From Heliocidaris erythrogramma (taxonomy: Eukaryota > Echinodermata > Echinoidea > Camarodonta > Echinometridae), in NCBI GenBank assembly GCA_025617745.1, contig CM046861.1, positions 17,767,563 to 17,831,562 on the forward strand: a stretch of 64,000 nucleotides of DNA, read 5' to 3'. The notes below the pieces were generated by a model. That model had not been told where the DNA came from. It made no database searches and was given only the letters and a program-made list of their open reading frames with translations. This document shows positions 1-11,261 of this stretch, one piece after another; the stretch's first letter is position 1; each line of letters opens with the position of its first letter. Both the position numbers and the translations under genes were made by a program.

Positions 1-257
1 GCCAAATTACGAATGAAGATAATGGAGACTTAACGAGAACCTCCTTCCTCTTCACACATGCGAATGTAACTATGGTGCGGTCACACTTTCCCATAAAACT
101 AGCCCTTACGGGCACGTATGGCCATGGTGTCGTGGCTCTCCACTGCCTGTCATATGCTACTTAGCAATTACGGGGTCTATCATGGCGTTTTCTTACACTC
201 TGGTTTGAAGGAAGATTCAAATTTTCAAACGTTCAAAAGGCCAAGAATCAGCCATGT

Positions 258-327
258 ACCTGACGTGACGTGGCGTAACGTAGCTTTACGTGATGTTACG
301 TGGTGTCACGTGGGGTTACCTGGCCAT
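258..327. repeat. 10-bp minisatellite with phased ACGT cores
   Basis: About seven units of 10 bp, consensus near ACGTGGTGTT. ACGT falls at 268, 278, 288, 298 and 308, exactly one helical turn apart, with decayed units on both sides. One unit junction makes a CACGTG E-box at 307. Confidence 0.7.
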
Positions 328-1030
328 TACTGGAATTGGAAATCATATAGCCATACGTATAGCTATAGCTGATAAGGCCAATTTTTATGAGGATCTGAGG
401 TGGCGAATGTATGGTTATCATAGGCTTCTAATAGTGTTCATGGCGCCGTGTGTATTGGCTCTACCTTAATTGGCTATCATAATTATATAGCTATAGGATT
501 TACTTCATATGAAAGTATGACCACATCATAATTGGTTCATTATCTGGCGTACATATATGTGGTGAGATGATTGGGTCCTTTTGGCCTGGAGGAGAGAAAA
601 AAAGCAGTTGCACAAGTGGGTTGAATTAATTGTTGAATGTAGTTTGTCGAATCAGACCCTTTTATCTTTATCTTTGTATATAAGCTCACTTTGTTTTCCA
701 CAGTTCAAATTGTGTAAAATTAGAAGCAGTTAGTGTATAGGCGGGGACAAACATAATCGTGATTGTAGATGAATCGTGTGGTAATGTAAATGTTACTTGG
801 TGGAGGAAATGCGAGAGGGGTCATATTAGTCTGCAAGCACAGACCCTAATTTGACACTTTATCAGATAATCATTGTGTCTTGAGAGAAGCCTAATTCAGC
901 TACCTTCTGGTCATGTGTCAAGGAGCAGCTATAGTACATGGCCTATGGTAGTCTTACAGTGCAGACACTCTTTTATGACTGACCAGGGTTTGTGCCTGCA
1001 AACTAGGGTTCTATATCGTGTTCCTATTCC

Positions 1031-1122
1031 CTTCTCTCTTTCTTCCCCCCCCCCCCCTCTCTATCTCTCTCTCTCTATCTATCTATCTCCCCCTCATCCC
1101 TCTCTCTCTCTCTTTCTCTCCT
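1031..1122. repeat. CT-rich low-complexity tract
   Basis: Pyrimidine-only runs including poly-C and CTAT/CT repeats. The Ser/Pro/Leu-rich ORF across it is a composition artefact. Confidence 0.8.
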
Positions 1123-1816
1123 TCCTGGCAGGTTATTTTTCTCTCATCTATATGCGTTTCAATGTAACCGACTAATTTTAAAAGCTTCCATCCCTTGTCG
1201 ATTTCGTATCAGCAGCTATGGAGCGAGCTATTAAATCTAATACCTCAGACGGATAACGGTATCAAAACGTCGTTTTGGCCTATTTAACCTGCCTTACCGT
1301 AAGAATTCTGTATTTTTACCGCGCGCCTTTTTTGTAGCAAACAAGGTAAGCTGCCGGTTGTAGCGGCGTTGTCATGGAAACCATTATCTAGTAATTGTGG
1401 ATTCATCAAGGTGATGGAACAAACATACACTGCAAGGAAAGATCAAGATATTATTGCATGATTTTCGTTGAAAACAAATATCTTGGAGAGGCGACTATGC
1501 CAAGGATTGTGGACCCTTTATCTGTCGATTTTCAATCATAATACGTATATATGCACCCCCCCCCCCCCATCAATATGGCAACTTTGTTCTATTCATATAC
1601 GCTGATCATCCGTCTTGTCCATTTAACCTTGACTCATTCTAAACATAATTCATGAACTGCTTTCCACCATACATACAGCACGGGAGAATATGGGCACCAA
1701 TCATGTTGATATTTATGACGAGTCGTAATTCCAACTCATAAATAAGACAATAATAGCTGCCGAAGCTTGAGTGGGTCTGTTTTCACAATGCAGGTATTTC
1801 ATTATTTATGTCCAAG

Positions 1817-2079
1817 CATAGGCGTACGAGGCTGGGCGGGGGGGGGGGGGGGCTGGGACTCCAGCCCACCTCCCCCCCCCCCCCCCCGAGGATTTTTAAA
1901 TTGCGAGGTACCCAAATTTGCTCATATTTTTATAGTGATGTGCCCGAATGTGTAATTTTGTAATTTTCATTATAAATAGTGTCAAAAAATAGAAACTGGA
2001 AAGTTGTTATTCGGGCAAAAGGTGTCAGCCCCCCCCCCCCACCCCAAACCCCGCGAAAATCTGCCCGTATACGCCTATG
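1817..2079. mobile_element. MITE-like element with CATAGGCGTA termini
   Basis: The left end begins CATAGGCGTACG and the right end finishes GTATACGCCTATG, giving terminal inverted repeats of about 10-14 bp. The interior contains long G and C runs and a GCCCGAAT motif that recurs in the repeat block at 17700-17950, so the two are probably related. No coding capacity. No clear target-site duplication was identified. Confidence 0.5.
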
Positions 2080-2825
2080 TTTTCAATTAAAGATACTCCA
2101 CAACTCTTGGCGGAAAAAGAGATCCTCACTGGATCACAACGTCATAAGAAACTGAGACAAGAGTTTTAAAGACACTGATGGCAAGATTTGATGGAAATTT
2201 GACAAGCTCGAGAAATAAATCACAATTTCATTTTCTTCATCCAAACTTTCAATAATCTATTTCCATAAATCGTATTTCAACATGGGGAACTTGTTTCACT
2301 AATATACCTTGCTTTATTTTGTTTGTTTGTTTCATATTTGTTTGTTTGTTTGTATTTCTATCGTTTTTTTACAAGTCACTGAGAAGGGAAAAAGTAAACA
2401 TTAAACGTCTGAGAAAAATCTTCCATACAAATGACGATTATTCAATTTTGTGGTTTTCTGAATAATGATTTCCATTCGTCAGTTCTTATTACAAAAAAAG
2501 ACCCTCTGATTTTAGATATGCAAAAGTTATCAAATTAATTGCAAAGAGACACCGCTTTCGATTATCCATACCATATGTGTATGCCTTTTGGTTGAAGCGA
2601 CGTAAACATTAAACTCTCTTGATGATGGAATAAGTCTTGAATGCATTTACTTTCCTTAAACCGACCCCTCTTCCTTGCCCTCGTTACAGTCTCACCCTCC
2701 CCCTCTCGTTCTCTCCCTTTCCCTCTATCATGTCTTCCATATATAGTTCCATCCCCTTGCCCCCCCCCCTTATTCCCCTTTTACACGACACTTTAATGCA
2801 TTATGTTTTCTCTTCTACATGATGC

Positions 2826-3003
2826 CCCCAAAAATAAATAATAATAATAAATAAATAAATAATAATAATAATAATAAATTTTAAAAATAATTAATTTAAA
2901 AAAATTACAATTAAAATTAAAATATTAAATGAAATAAAAATAAAAAATAAATCAATAAATCAATAAAAATAAAAATAAATATATATATATATATATATAT
3001 ATA
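2826..3003. repeat. A/T-rich simple repeat
   Basis: Degenerate AAT/AAAT repeats ending in an AT dinucleotide run at about 2981-3002. Confidence 0.85.
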
Positions 3004-3465
3004 AATCGGACCTTCAGCATCAAAAGCTTTCAAAATTGTGAATTAATCTGAATATGGTTCATGACTGTAAAAATATAACTAATTATCTGTCTCTGTATCT
3101 CAGCAAAATTCCCATCCGGTTTGATTCAGTAGGTACGAAGAAATCATAGTGATATTTTGTAACGTATGTCGTAATAAGTCCCTTCCATCCAAGCTTTGAC
3201 ACAAGGGAGACGCACAAAGCATAGTGGGCAACTCCAAACTCCTTTGAAATCGTTTGAATAGGAACTTACTACATGTATTTTGTTTTTATCTGCTACACTA
3301 TTGTTATGGCATTGCTTCATTTGTCATCATAATGATCATCGTTCTTGTTCTTATTTTATGAGGGAATTTGGATATTTTTTCCAAACCGAAATAAATCATG
3401 AATGTGAAAAGATAAGCAGTTTTCAGAGTTTTAAAACATGTTGCATAATTGCCAACCTTCCATAG

Positions 3466-3625
3466 GAAACATAGGAATCTTGCTAAGCAAAATTAGGAAT
3501 ACAGTGTATATTGTATGCTTTCGAACAAAAGTTCTCATGAAAAGAGAGGAATCCAGGGCTCCTCACATTAGTTTGAAGGCTAAACATAGGAATCATTCCT
3601 CTATATAAATAGGAATGTTTGAAAG
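3466..3625. repeat. Dispersed repeat, intact relative of the copy split at 50 kb
   Basis: It contains blocks (AGGAATCTT, AAAATTAGGAA, TATGCTTT, AGAGGAA, TAGGAATCATTCC) that recur in the same order at about 50198-50270 and 51692-51760. There they are separated by the Helentron-like element. This copy lacks that insertion. Family unknown. Confidence 0.55.
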
Positions 3626-4823
3626 TGAATGACAAACTTATAAACTTGTTTATATAATCAAATTACTTGTCTTGATCTTTTTAGGAAGAAATTATTGACA
3701 TGATTATTTACCTTTGTAGAATAGAATATGCATAGAATTTGAATATGTTAGTAAACAGGTCTACTGTGAAGAAAACATTTCCATTCATGTAGATGCAAAG
3801 AACATTCAAGTGACAAAAGATGGAAGAAAGGGAACCGTGACATGCTCACTTTACAAACAAATCTCAATTTCTTCGTGACTACTGGACCAAATCGGACGGG
3901 GTCTTTACTGACTGGTTGAGAAATAAGTTTAATTTCACAATCCAGGATGACTTTTCATATTGCAAAACGATCTATTTCGTAATCAATACCCAAATGCTGG
4001 TTGTAAGTTTTTCTGGGAAATGCTGTATCTCTCTTTTCAGCTCACATGACTTTGTGTATTTTATTGGTAGCCTGACTAGCTACTCCCGTGTTACTTTTCC
4101 CGTCTCTCCCTCCCCCTCTTTCCCACTTTCTCTTCACCAGCCCTTCCCCTTTCCCCATTTTCCCCCTCTTGCTGTGTCATTGTGAATTAATATTCATATG
4201 ACACGGTATGATTTACTTTTTTTCACATCAATTTGTTATCGTGATTAGATATATCAATGTCTAACTATGCCGAAGCAGGACAACTTTGTTCTGTGTTTTT
4301 TTTAACATACATCTCTGAAAGTAGTCTGAATCTTAATATGAATCTGACTATAGTTAAAGCTACTTTTAAGACTTTCCACCACAAAACTAATTTTCCTGCT
4401 GAAAAAAAATGTTATACATACCCTTGATTTTTCTTTTCTTCACCAGAGTAAATTAAAAGTTAGTTGTTAAGATACATGGTATTTTCCTGAAACATCAGTT
4501 TTCTCTGAAAGAGAAAAATGATTCTTTGGTGGTTGCGAAAAATAATTAAAATGTGAATGTAAATATGCCACAAGAATAATTATATTTTTTCTTCATGATC
4601 GTTATTTTCATCATCCAAGAGAGTTGATTATAGCCTGCCACCCTACCGCACAAATGAATCAATATTTCAATTCTATCAGATCATTGTCTGTACCACTAAG
4701 ACCATTCTTTATAGGAACAAAAATTTCAAAGTCAATCTCATTCTTTTCGAGGATCTTAACAACTGCATATCGTCTGTTGAAGTTTATTCGATCGCAACGG
4801 CGCCTACGTCAACCCTCGGCATC

Positions 4824-4902
4824 ATGAATACTGGTATTGTAATCACGTTGATGTTGATATCGTTTCTGGCTGTACCTATATGTGCCGTATCCAGCTCCCA
4901 AG
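4824..4902 (+). CDS. Exon 1 of the small secreted protein (signal peptide)
   Basis: ATG at 4824 with no in-frame ATG upstream. It encodes 26 residues ending SSSQ plus one base. The donor is AG|GTGAGTT. Confidence 0.55.
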
Positions 4903-6512
4903 GTGAGTTATATTTGCTGTACTATGTAGGTGTTAAAATTCAGATATCGTTGGCCAAAAGACCTTTTGGTAGCCCTGCTTCATATTGTCTTTATTCACTC
5001 GTGCGTGAAGTATATAGGCTATGTAGGCCTATCATAATTATGAGTGGCATCAAAATGAAAGAAGAGGACCCAAGTGTAATTTATTAATCATTATTTACAG
5101 CAATAAATCGATGTATCTACCTATTTGCTAGTTTCCCAAACTAAGCCGTCATTCGAGAAAAACTAAGTCTAAAACGCGCAGCCCCTGCCTGCGCGCGCGT
5201 ACTCCCCGTCCACCAATCCAATCGCGCCACCGCCATACTCTTCCTCTTCCGTTCTCGCCCGTCAGAGAAGTGACATCTATGAAGCTAAGTCTTAACCTAA
5301 ATTGCGAGATTTTTACCTCCAAAAGCATTTTTGGTTGCCTTTCGCAATAAAAATCCCGTTCACCATGTTTTCACATTCATTTTGGTGTATCGGATTTTTC
5401 CTGAGTCAACCTCCTTCACGGTAAATTAATGAAATTACTTTGCCGTTTTTCCTCACTTTCGGGGCTTTATTCACAGACGGTGTACTAGTACACTGTGTCG
5501 GGCTGCCCCCCGTGTCTGTAGGTGGTTGATTCAACGCGCTTAGACAAGCGGTCTTATCAAAACGTTGTGTCTCCGTAATAGGAGTTTATTCCCACTCCGA
5601 CTAATGTGAGTTGGTTGTTACCCTTTTATAGATCTATATTGTTTGTAATAATAAATTTATTACCAAATATGGGTTTCTATATTTGTTTGCTTGTCTTTAT
5701 TTTCAGCCATGTCGAGGTCTCCGTTTCGGCTGGCGTTCCCCAGTATTTAAATACTTATAAGGGGACTCGCCCAGCCTTGGAAGGGTTGGCTGCGAGATTT
5801 TCATCTCGCACCAACATTATAACTTCCCCGGAGCCTCGACCAAGGTAAGTTAGGGCCTGCCTTGTGTACGGCTCGCCCCGTTATGAGTTCGTCGTCTGTT
5901 CTGACGACCAACTCATGCGGGATATACCGAGAGAGTGAGTCCTGAAACATATGGCCAATACCTCTCTCGAAGAAGAGACTTGTATAACGGTGAGAGTGAG
6001 TGCCTAACCCGTCCAATACCTCTCACCGATAAAACTGTGGGTCTACCCCAGCCCACAGTTCGTCTCGCTCGAGCTGCACTTCTCGCTCACTAGCCATAGA
6101 TGTTGTTCGCTCAGGGGTCGGCTCTCTTTGTCTCTCTCCGCACGCTTCTAATCCAAGCAAGGCGGGAAAGAGTAAAGAGAGTCGTGATCTTCCTAATGTA
6201 CCCAGTACAAAGGGTTTACTACGGAAGCGGCGCCCGTTTTCAAGTGGGTAAAGGGAGCGGTCACGTGACCGCCTGCCCAGAAACGTAGGCGCCTGAGTAC
6301 TGCCCAGCCAGCAGGCGGGGCGGACTCTCTCCCCTTGACATCGACTGTGTGTTCACCTCATGTGTCAGGGGGGCCAAGAAGAAGAAGGTTAGCCCCCAAG
6401 GGGCGACTACTTCTGAGTCGGGCGTCTCCCATGAACTTCTGAATTATCTGAAGATCATTGTGGAGTGGAGTGGTTGGTCAGACTTTGTGTCCGTACCTCC
6501 CCCCCCCCCCCC

Positions 6513-6545
<33 letters not shown>

Positions 6546-9500
6546 GGGAGGGGGGATACCTGTACCCACCAACCCGGGTCCGGTTCGGATACCGGATATC
6601 CGATTCGGATACCGGTTTTTACCGGATATCCGGTTCGGATACCGGTTTTTACCGGTTATCCGGCTAGGAAGACTGGTTTTCCCTTGTTTATCACCACTGC
6701 ACCTAGTGGGTGGGGATCCGGTTCCTTTATCAGGTATCCGGCTCATTGTGTTTGGTCTCCAACACACAAGAGCCTTGCCGCCCAACTTTGGGCGTCTCCC
6801 GACCACGTTCAGCTTTGATCGTCCGGTCGGGGCTACTCCCATTCCAGCGGCACTATGTGCTCCGCCTGGGGAGGAATCCTGGGACTACCTAAACCGCCCT
6901 TCTTGGGATCAGGTTTCTCAGTCCGGATTTTCGGAGGATGATGCCTCTTCACAGGTTGAGATTACACCCCAAACCAGTCGGTCCTTGGCGGTAGAGACTC
7001 AAGCCCTGCTGGAGAAATATCTTCCCGACACCTCTTTTCAGAGTCGGGCCGATCCGGGACATCCGTCTCTCCTTTTTCAAGGTGAGCGTCCCTCCAAAGG
7101 CATCCCTCTTACGGAGGACTTAAGCGAGTCTACATGACTTCGCCTCACAGCCTCTTTCATCTTTGGTAGGGCCCGTCCCTCGGCCAGGGAATTCACTTTC
7201 TCTCAACAAGACACTCTCGATTATTTTACGAGAAAGCCTTGTTCCAGTGACCTCCTACATGTAGGTGGTAGGCATGGTGTCAACTTTCAGAGTGCACCTT
7301 ACGCCAAAAGGGAGAAGTTCCCGTCCTTGATGGAAGCTCATTCCAGGACTGGCCTGAGGCTGACTGCCTACTTGGGTACGCTCCTTTCCCTACGCTAGGA
7401 GCCAGGAACTTGAGATGTCCGACTCGGACATCATGTTCCTACACGAAGCCCTCTTGTCCTTGACAGGCTCGTGGTGGTCAAAACTGTCTGTGTCGACAGC
7501 ATAGCCACTAATGCCAGGAGGGAACTTGCACTTTCCTCTCTGGGCATTGCGGATGCGGACATACCTGCCCTCCTGGCCAGGGTCCCGCACTCCGGCCAAC
7601 ACCTCTTGGAGGTAAGGTGTCTGATGTGATTCGACTTGAGGTTGATTCACGCTAGCAGGCGACGGAACTTCTGAAACGCCTTAAGTCCTCGGCTCCTAAG
7701 CCGCAGGCCCAGGCTAGTTTTCCGCCTCCTAGACGCGGTGGCACTTCCAGCTTTCAGCCTCTCGTGCACTGCAAGTTCAGCCCAGTGCCCCTCACTACAG
7801 GGGGCCAGGGCGGAGCCTTCTCCTCGAGGTAGGAGAAGGCATCGTCGCGGTCGGGGCCGTGGTTCGGCCCGGGATTCGCGGCGAGTGCGCCCCGAGCGTT
7901 GGAGGAGAGGGTTGGCGGAGCCTTCCGCTGCAACCCGCCTACATATCGCCCCCTTTCTAGAGCACATCTCCTCCGAGATTCAAGAGCTGCTAGAAAAGGG
8001 CGCAATCGAAAGGGTAAGAGACCACCCCCATCTGTGTCTCTCCCTTATCTTATAATTCCCAAACGCTCGGGGAAGCTCAGAATGATCTTGAATATGAGGG
8101 TCATCAATCCCTTCATTCCAAGAGAGCTTTTTCCGCGTGGAAACTTTGGCCTCCTTTCTTCCGGCGATCAGACCGTCAGATGTGGCCATTTCGGTAGACT
8201 TGAAAGATGCTTACTTTCACATACCGATACACCCTTCTTCAAGGGACCTTCTAGGCTTCGCCTTTCAGAGCGAAACCTTCCGGTTCAAGGCCTTACCTTG
8301 TGGCCCGAAACCGACTCCTCAAGTTTTTACTTGAGTAGTCTCTTCCCTAGCCGCTTTCCTCAGGTATCGCGGTCTGAGACTTTTCACTTGCATGGACGAC
8401 TGGCTCCTGGTGGCGAGCTCTGTGTCCGTCTTTCAGTCACGCATGGACCTACTTCTCCGTACTACGCAAGAAGTATGATTCATAGTCAACTGGGACAAGT
8501 CGGAGTTGACTCCTACCCGCAGACCCATTTTCCTGGGTGCGGAAATAGACATTGTGAACCAACTTGCCCGCCCCAGTCGGGAGAGAGTTCTAACTATTGT
8601 CTTACTGGCTCGATCTCTTCGTCGCTTACGTCGAGTTCGGGCAGGCCGATGGCTCCAGTCCTTGGGCCACTTATCGAGCCTTGTAGATGTCCTCAAAGAC
8701 TATCGGCTTCATATGAGGCCGTTCCAGCTTCATCTGCTGAAGTTTTTCCAAGCCCAGTGTAGACTCGCTCAAGGTGTGGATTCCTCTATCCGAGGAAATC
8801 AAACGCCTGCTTATCCCCTGGTCGAATGAGTCGTTCCTTCTTCAAGGGCAAGTCTCTTTTGGACCAGGTGGTCTCGGGGGACTGGTCACACCTGTGCACC
8901 TTACCCCACATCAATATGTTGGAATTGATGGCAGTCTTCATGTCCGTTTTTTTTTTTTTCGAGAACATGATTGTAGGTCACTCCGTCCGGATTTTGACGG
9001 ACAACACTACTGTTGCTGCCTACATCAACAGACAAGGCGGGACTCGTTCCACTACCCTGAACGATCTAACCGCCAAACTTTGGAAGTGGTGTCGGTCTCA
9101 CCGAGTGATTCCGATCGCCTCCTATGTTCCCGGGCGGGACAATCTGATTACAGAATTTCTGTCCCGGGGCATGTGTCTCCCCTCCGAGTGGCCACTGAAC
9201 CGAGAGGTCTTCGACACCTCTGTTCAGTCTGCGCCCCTCTGGAGATAGACCTGTTTGCGACAGCTCTCAATCATCGCCTCCCGAGATACTGCCCTCGGGT
9301 GCGAGATCCGGAAGCTTGGGCCCTCGATGCGTTCTCCCTTCAGTGGAAGAACTTCCGGGGTTACGCCTTTCCACCGGTCTCCTTAATCCCTCAGGTCCTG
9401 GGGTAGATTTAGGAGGATCAGGCGTGGTTTCTGCTCATAGCACCTTGCTGACCGAGGAGACCTTGGTTTCCTCTTCTTCTGTCTCTGCTGGACGGTCGGC

Positions 9501-11221
9501 CTCTCTCCCTTCACCGGAGAGCAGACCTCATAGCTCAGCCCCTGTCGGGGATCCTCCACCATCGCCCGGCGGCTCTACATTTGACCGCCTGGCCTCTATC
9601 GGGGAGGATGCGAGGACGGCAGGACTCTCTGAGAGAGCCTCCCAGTTCATAGTCCAGAGCAGAAGAGATTCTACCCGAGCTGTTTACATCTCGAGATTAG
9701 AAGCCTTCCATGCTTGGTGTGGGGAAATGGGATTTGCTTCCCGTTCTGCCCCGGTGGGTGCTATTGCAGATTTCCTTATCGCCCCTTTTCGATAAGGGCA
9801 GGTCCCTCTCTACCAATCGTGGTTACCGGTCCGCTATTGCTCCGGTTCACCTTGGTTTTTTTTTTTTTTTTCTGATGGTTCGGGAGTTTCTAACTCTCCC
9901 TTCTTGACTCATTTGCCGAGGTCTGTCTTTTGAAACGACCAGCAAATCGCCAGTTGACTCCTGCGTGGAGCCTTCCTTTGTTTTTGGACGCCTTGGCCAA
10001 ACCGCCCTTTGAGCCGTTGTGCAAAGCGTCTTTACACCATCTCTCGATTAAGACCGCCTTCCTCGTCGCTATTGCTTCTGGGCAGAGGAGAAGCACTATT
10101 CAGGCTCTCTCTACGGCGCCCGGGCATATCAGATGGGAAAGGCAAGGTGTACGTCTTGTCCCTCGACCTTCGTTTATTGCCAAGAATCAGAAGGATTCTT
10201 CTGGCTCAATCGAAGTGTTCTTGAGTCCTCTGTCAGAATTCTCTTCTGTCAAGGAGGATAATTCTTGGTGCCCTGTTAGGGCTCTCAAATGGTTCTTGGA
10301 TAGGACTAAGGTTTTTCGTAAGGATGATCAGCTCTTTCTCTTTTCCCGTCACCCTTATTCCCCAGCATCACGGGAGACTGTCTCCCGTTGGATTGTCGAG
10401 GCTATCCAAGCTGGGGGTTCGGAGGCTCTCCTGTCTGAGAATCCTCCAAGAGCGCACGATACTAGGAGTGTTTCTACCTCCTGGGCGCTCTTTCTGGGTC
10501 CTCCTTTGGAAGACATTTTGAGGGCCGCCTTTTGGCGTTCCCCTACTTCCTTCACATCCTTCTATCTTAAGGATGTTCTTTCGGGTGAGGTTAGCTTTGC
10601 AACCTCTGGGTTGAGAGCTGCTTCGTCGTCTCTGTCTGCCCCGCGTTAGTTACTCCCGTCCTGGGACATGCCACCCGGGTTTTTATCCGTGCTATTCTAG
10701 CAAATAGGTAGATACATCGATTTATTGCTGTAAATCAAGAAAATTATAACTAATTTTGTTATTTACTAGATAAATCTATGTATCTACCTATGTCCCTCCC
10801 TCCAGCCCCTCTCCTTGTCTGACATGTCCTAGATTCTGTCTCTGACTGCTCGGAAGATGAAGAGTATGGCGGTGGCGCGATTGGATTGGTGGACGGGGAG
10901 TACGCGCGCGCAGGCAGGGGCTGCGCGTTTTAGACTTAGTTTTTCTCGAATGACGGCTTAGTTTGGGAAACTAGCAAATAGGTAGATACATAGATTTATC
11001 TAGTAAATAACAAAATTAGTTATAATTTTCTTGATTGTGATTAAGATATGATTTAACATCGATAAATCTCGGTTTCCTTTTTTCTGGGACGCACTGTATA
11101 TATAGTTTTATTCATCATGTGCGACGAAGCACTGCTATGTGGGGAACTTGAACAATTCTGCACTCAGCATAAACACTGTTTATTGTTCCAAATTTTCATA
11201 TAAACCGTCAATAAGATATAG

Positions 11222-11261
<40 letters not shown>

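Larger units (their letters stand above)
1..4823. other. 5' intergenic stretch without recognised gene
   Basis: No convincing exon was seen. The stretch holds a 10-bp minisatellite (258-327), CT-rich tracts (about 1031-1122 and 4095-4170), poly-C runs, a MITE-like element (1817-2079), an AT-rich simple tract (2826-3003) and a dispersed repeat (about 3466-3625). Short ORFs here are low-complexity or lack splice context. The last 100 bp precede the small secreted-protein gene and may hold its promoter: a weak TATA-like TTTATA lies near 4708. Confidence 0.6.
5093..11036 (+). mobile_element. DIRS-type tyrosine-recombinase retrotransposon, degraded
   Basis: About 5.9 kb. Inverted terminal repeats of about 149 bp match almost perfectly (5103-5251 against 10851-10999). 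Just inside the right repeat, 10699-10790 is an internal complementary region: its first part is the reverse complement of the left outer end and its second part that of the right outer end. This is the diagnostic DIRS1 layout. On + it encodes a gag-like region, then reverse transcriptase, RNase H, a Dam-like methyltransferase-type domain and a tyrosine recombinase. Frameshifts and stops break the coding, so this copy is dead. Both ends carry ATT, with no longer target duplication, as expected for recombinase-mediated insertion. It lies in the intron of the secreted-protein gene in the same orientation. Confidence 0.92.

Noticed and set aside
6444-6842. Antisense ORF of 132 codons with a poly-Gly run
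   Set aside because: It is the complement of the gag-region poly-C run and tandem repeat, with no independent coding signal.
9577-10649. Possible bacterial or phage integrase contamination
   Set aside because: The recombinase follows RT and RNase H between DIRS inverted repeats, so it is an integral part of the retrotransposon.
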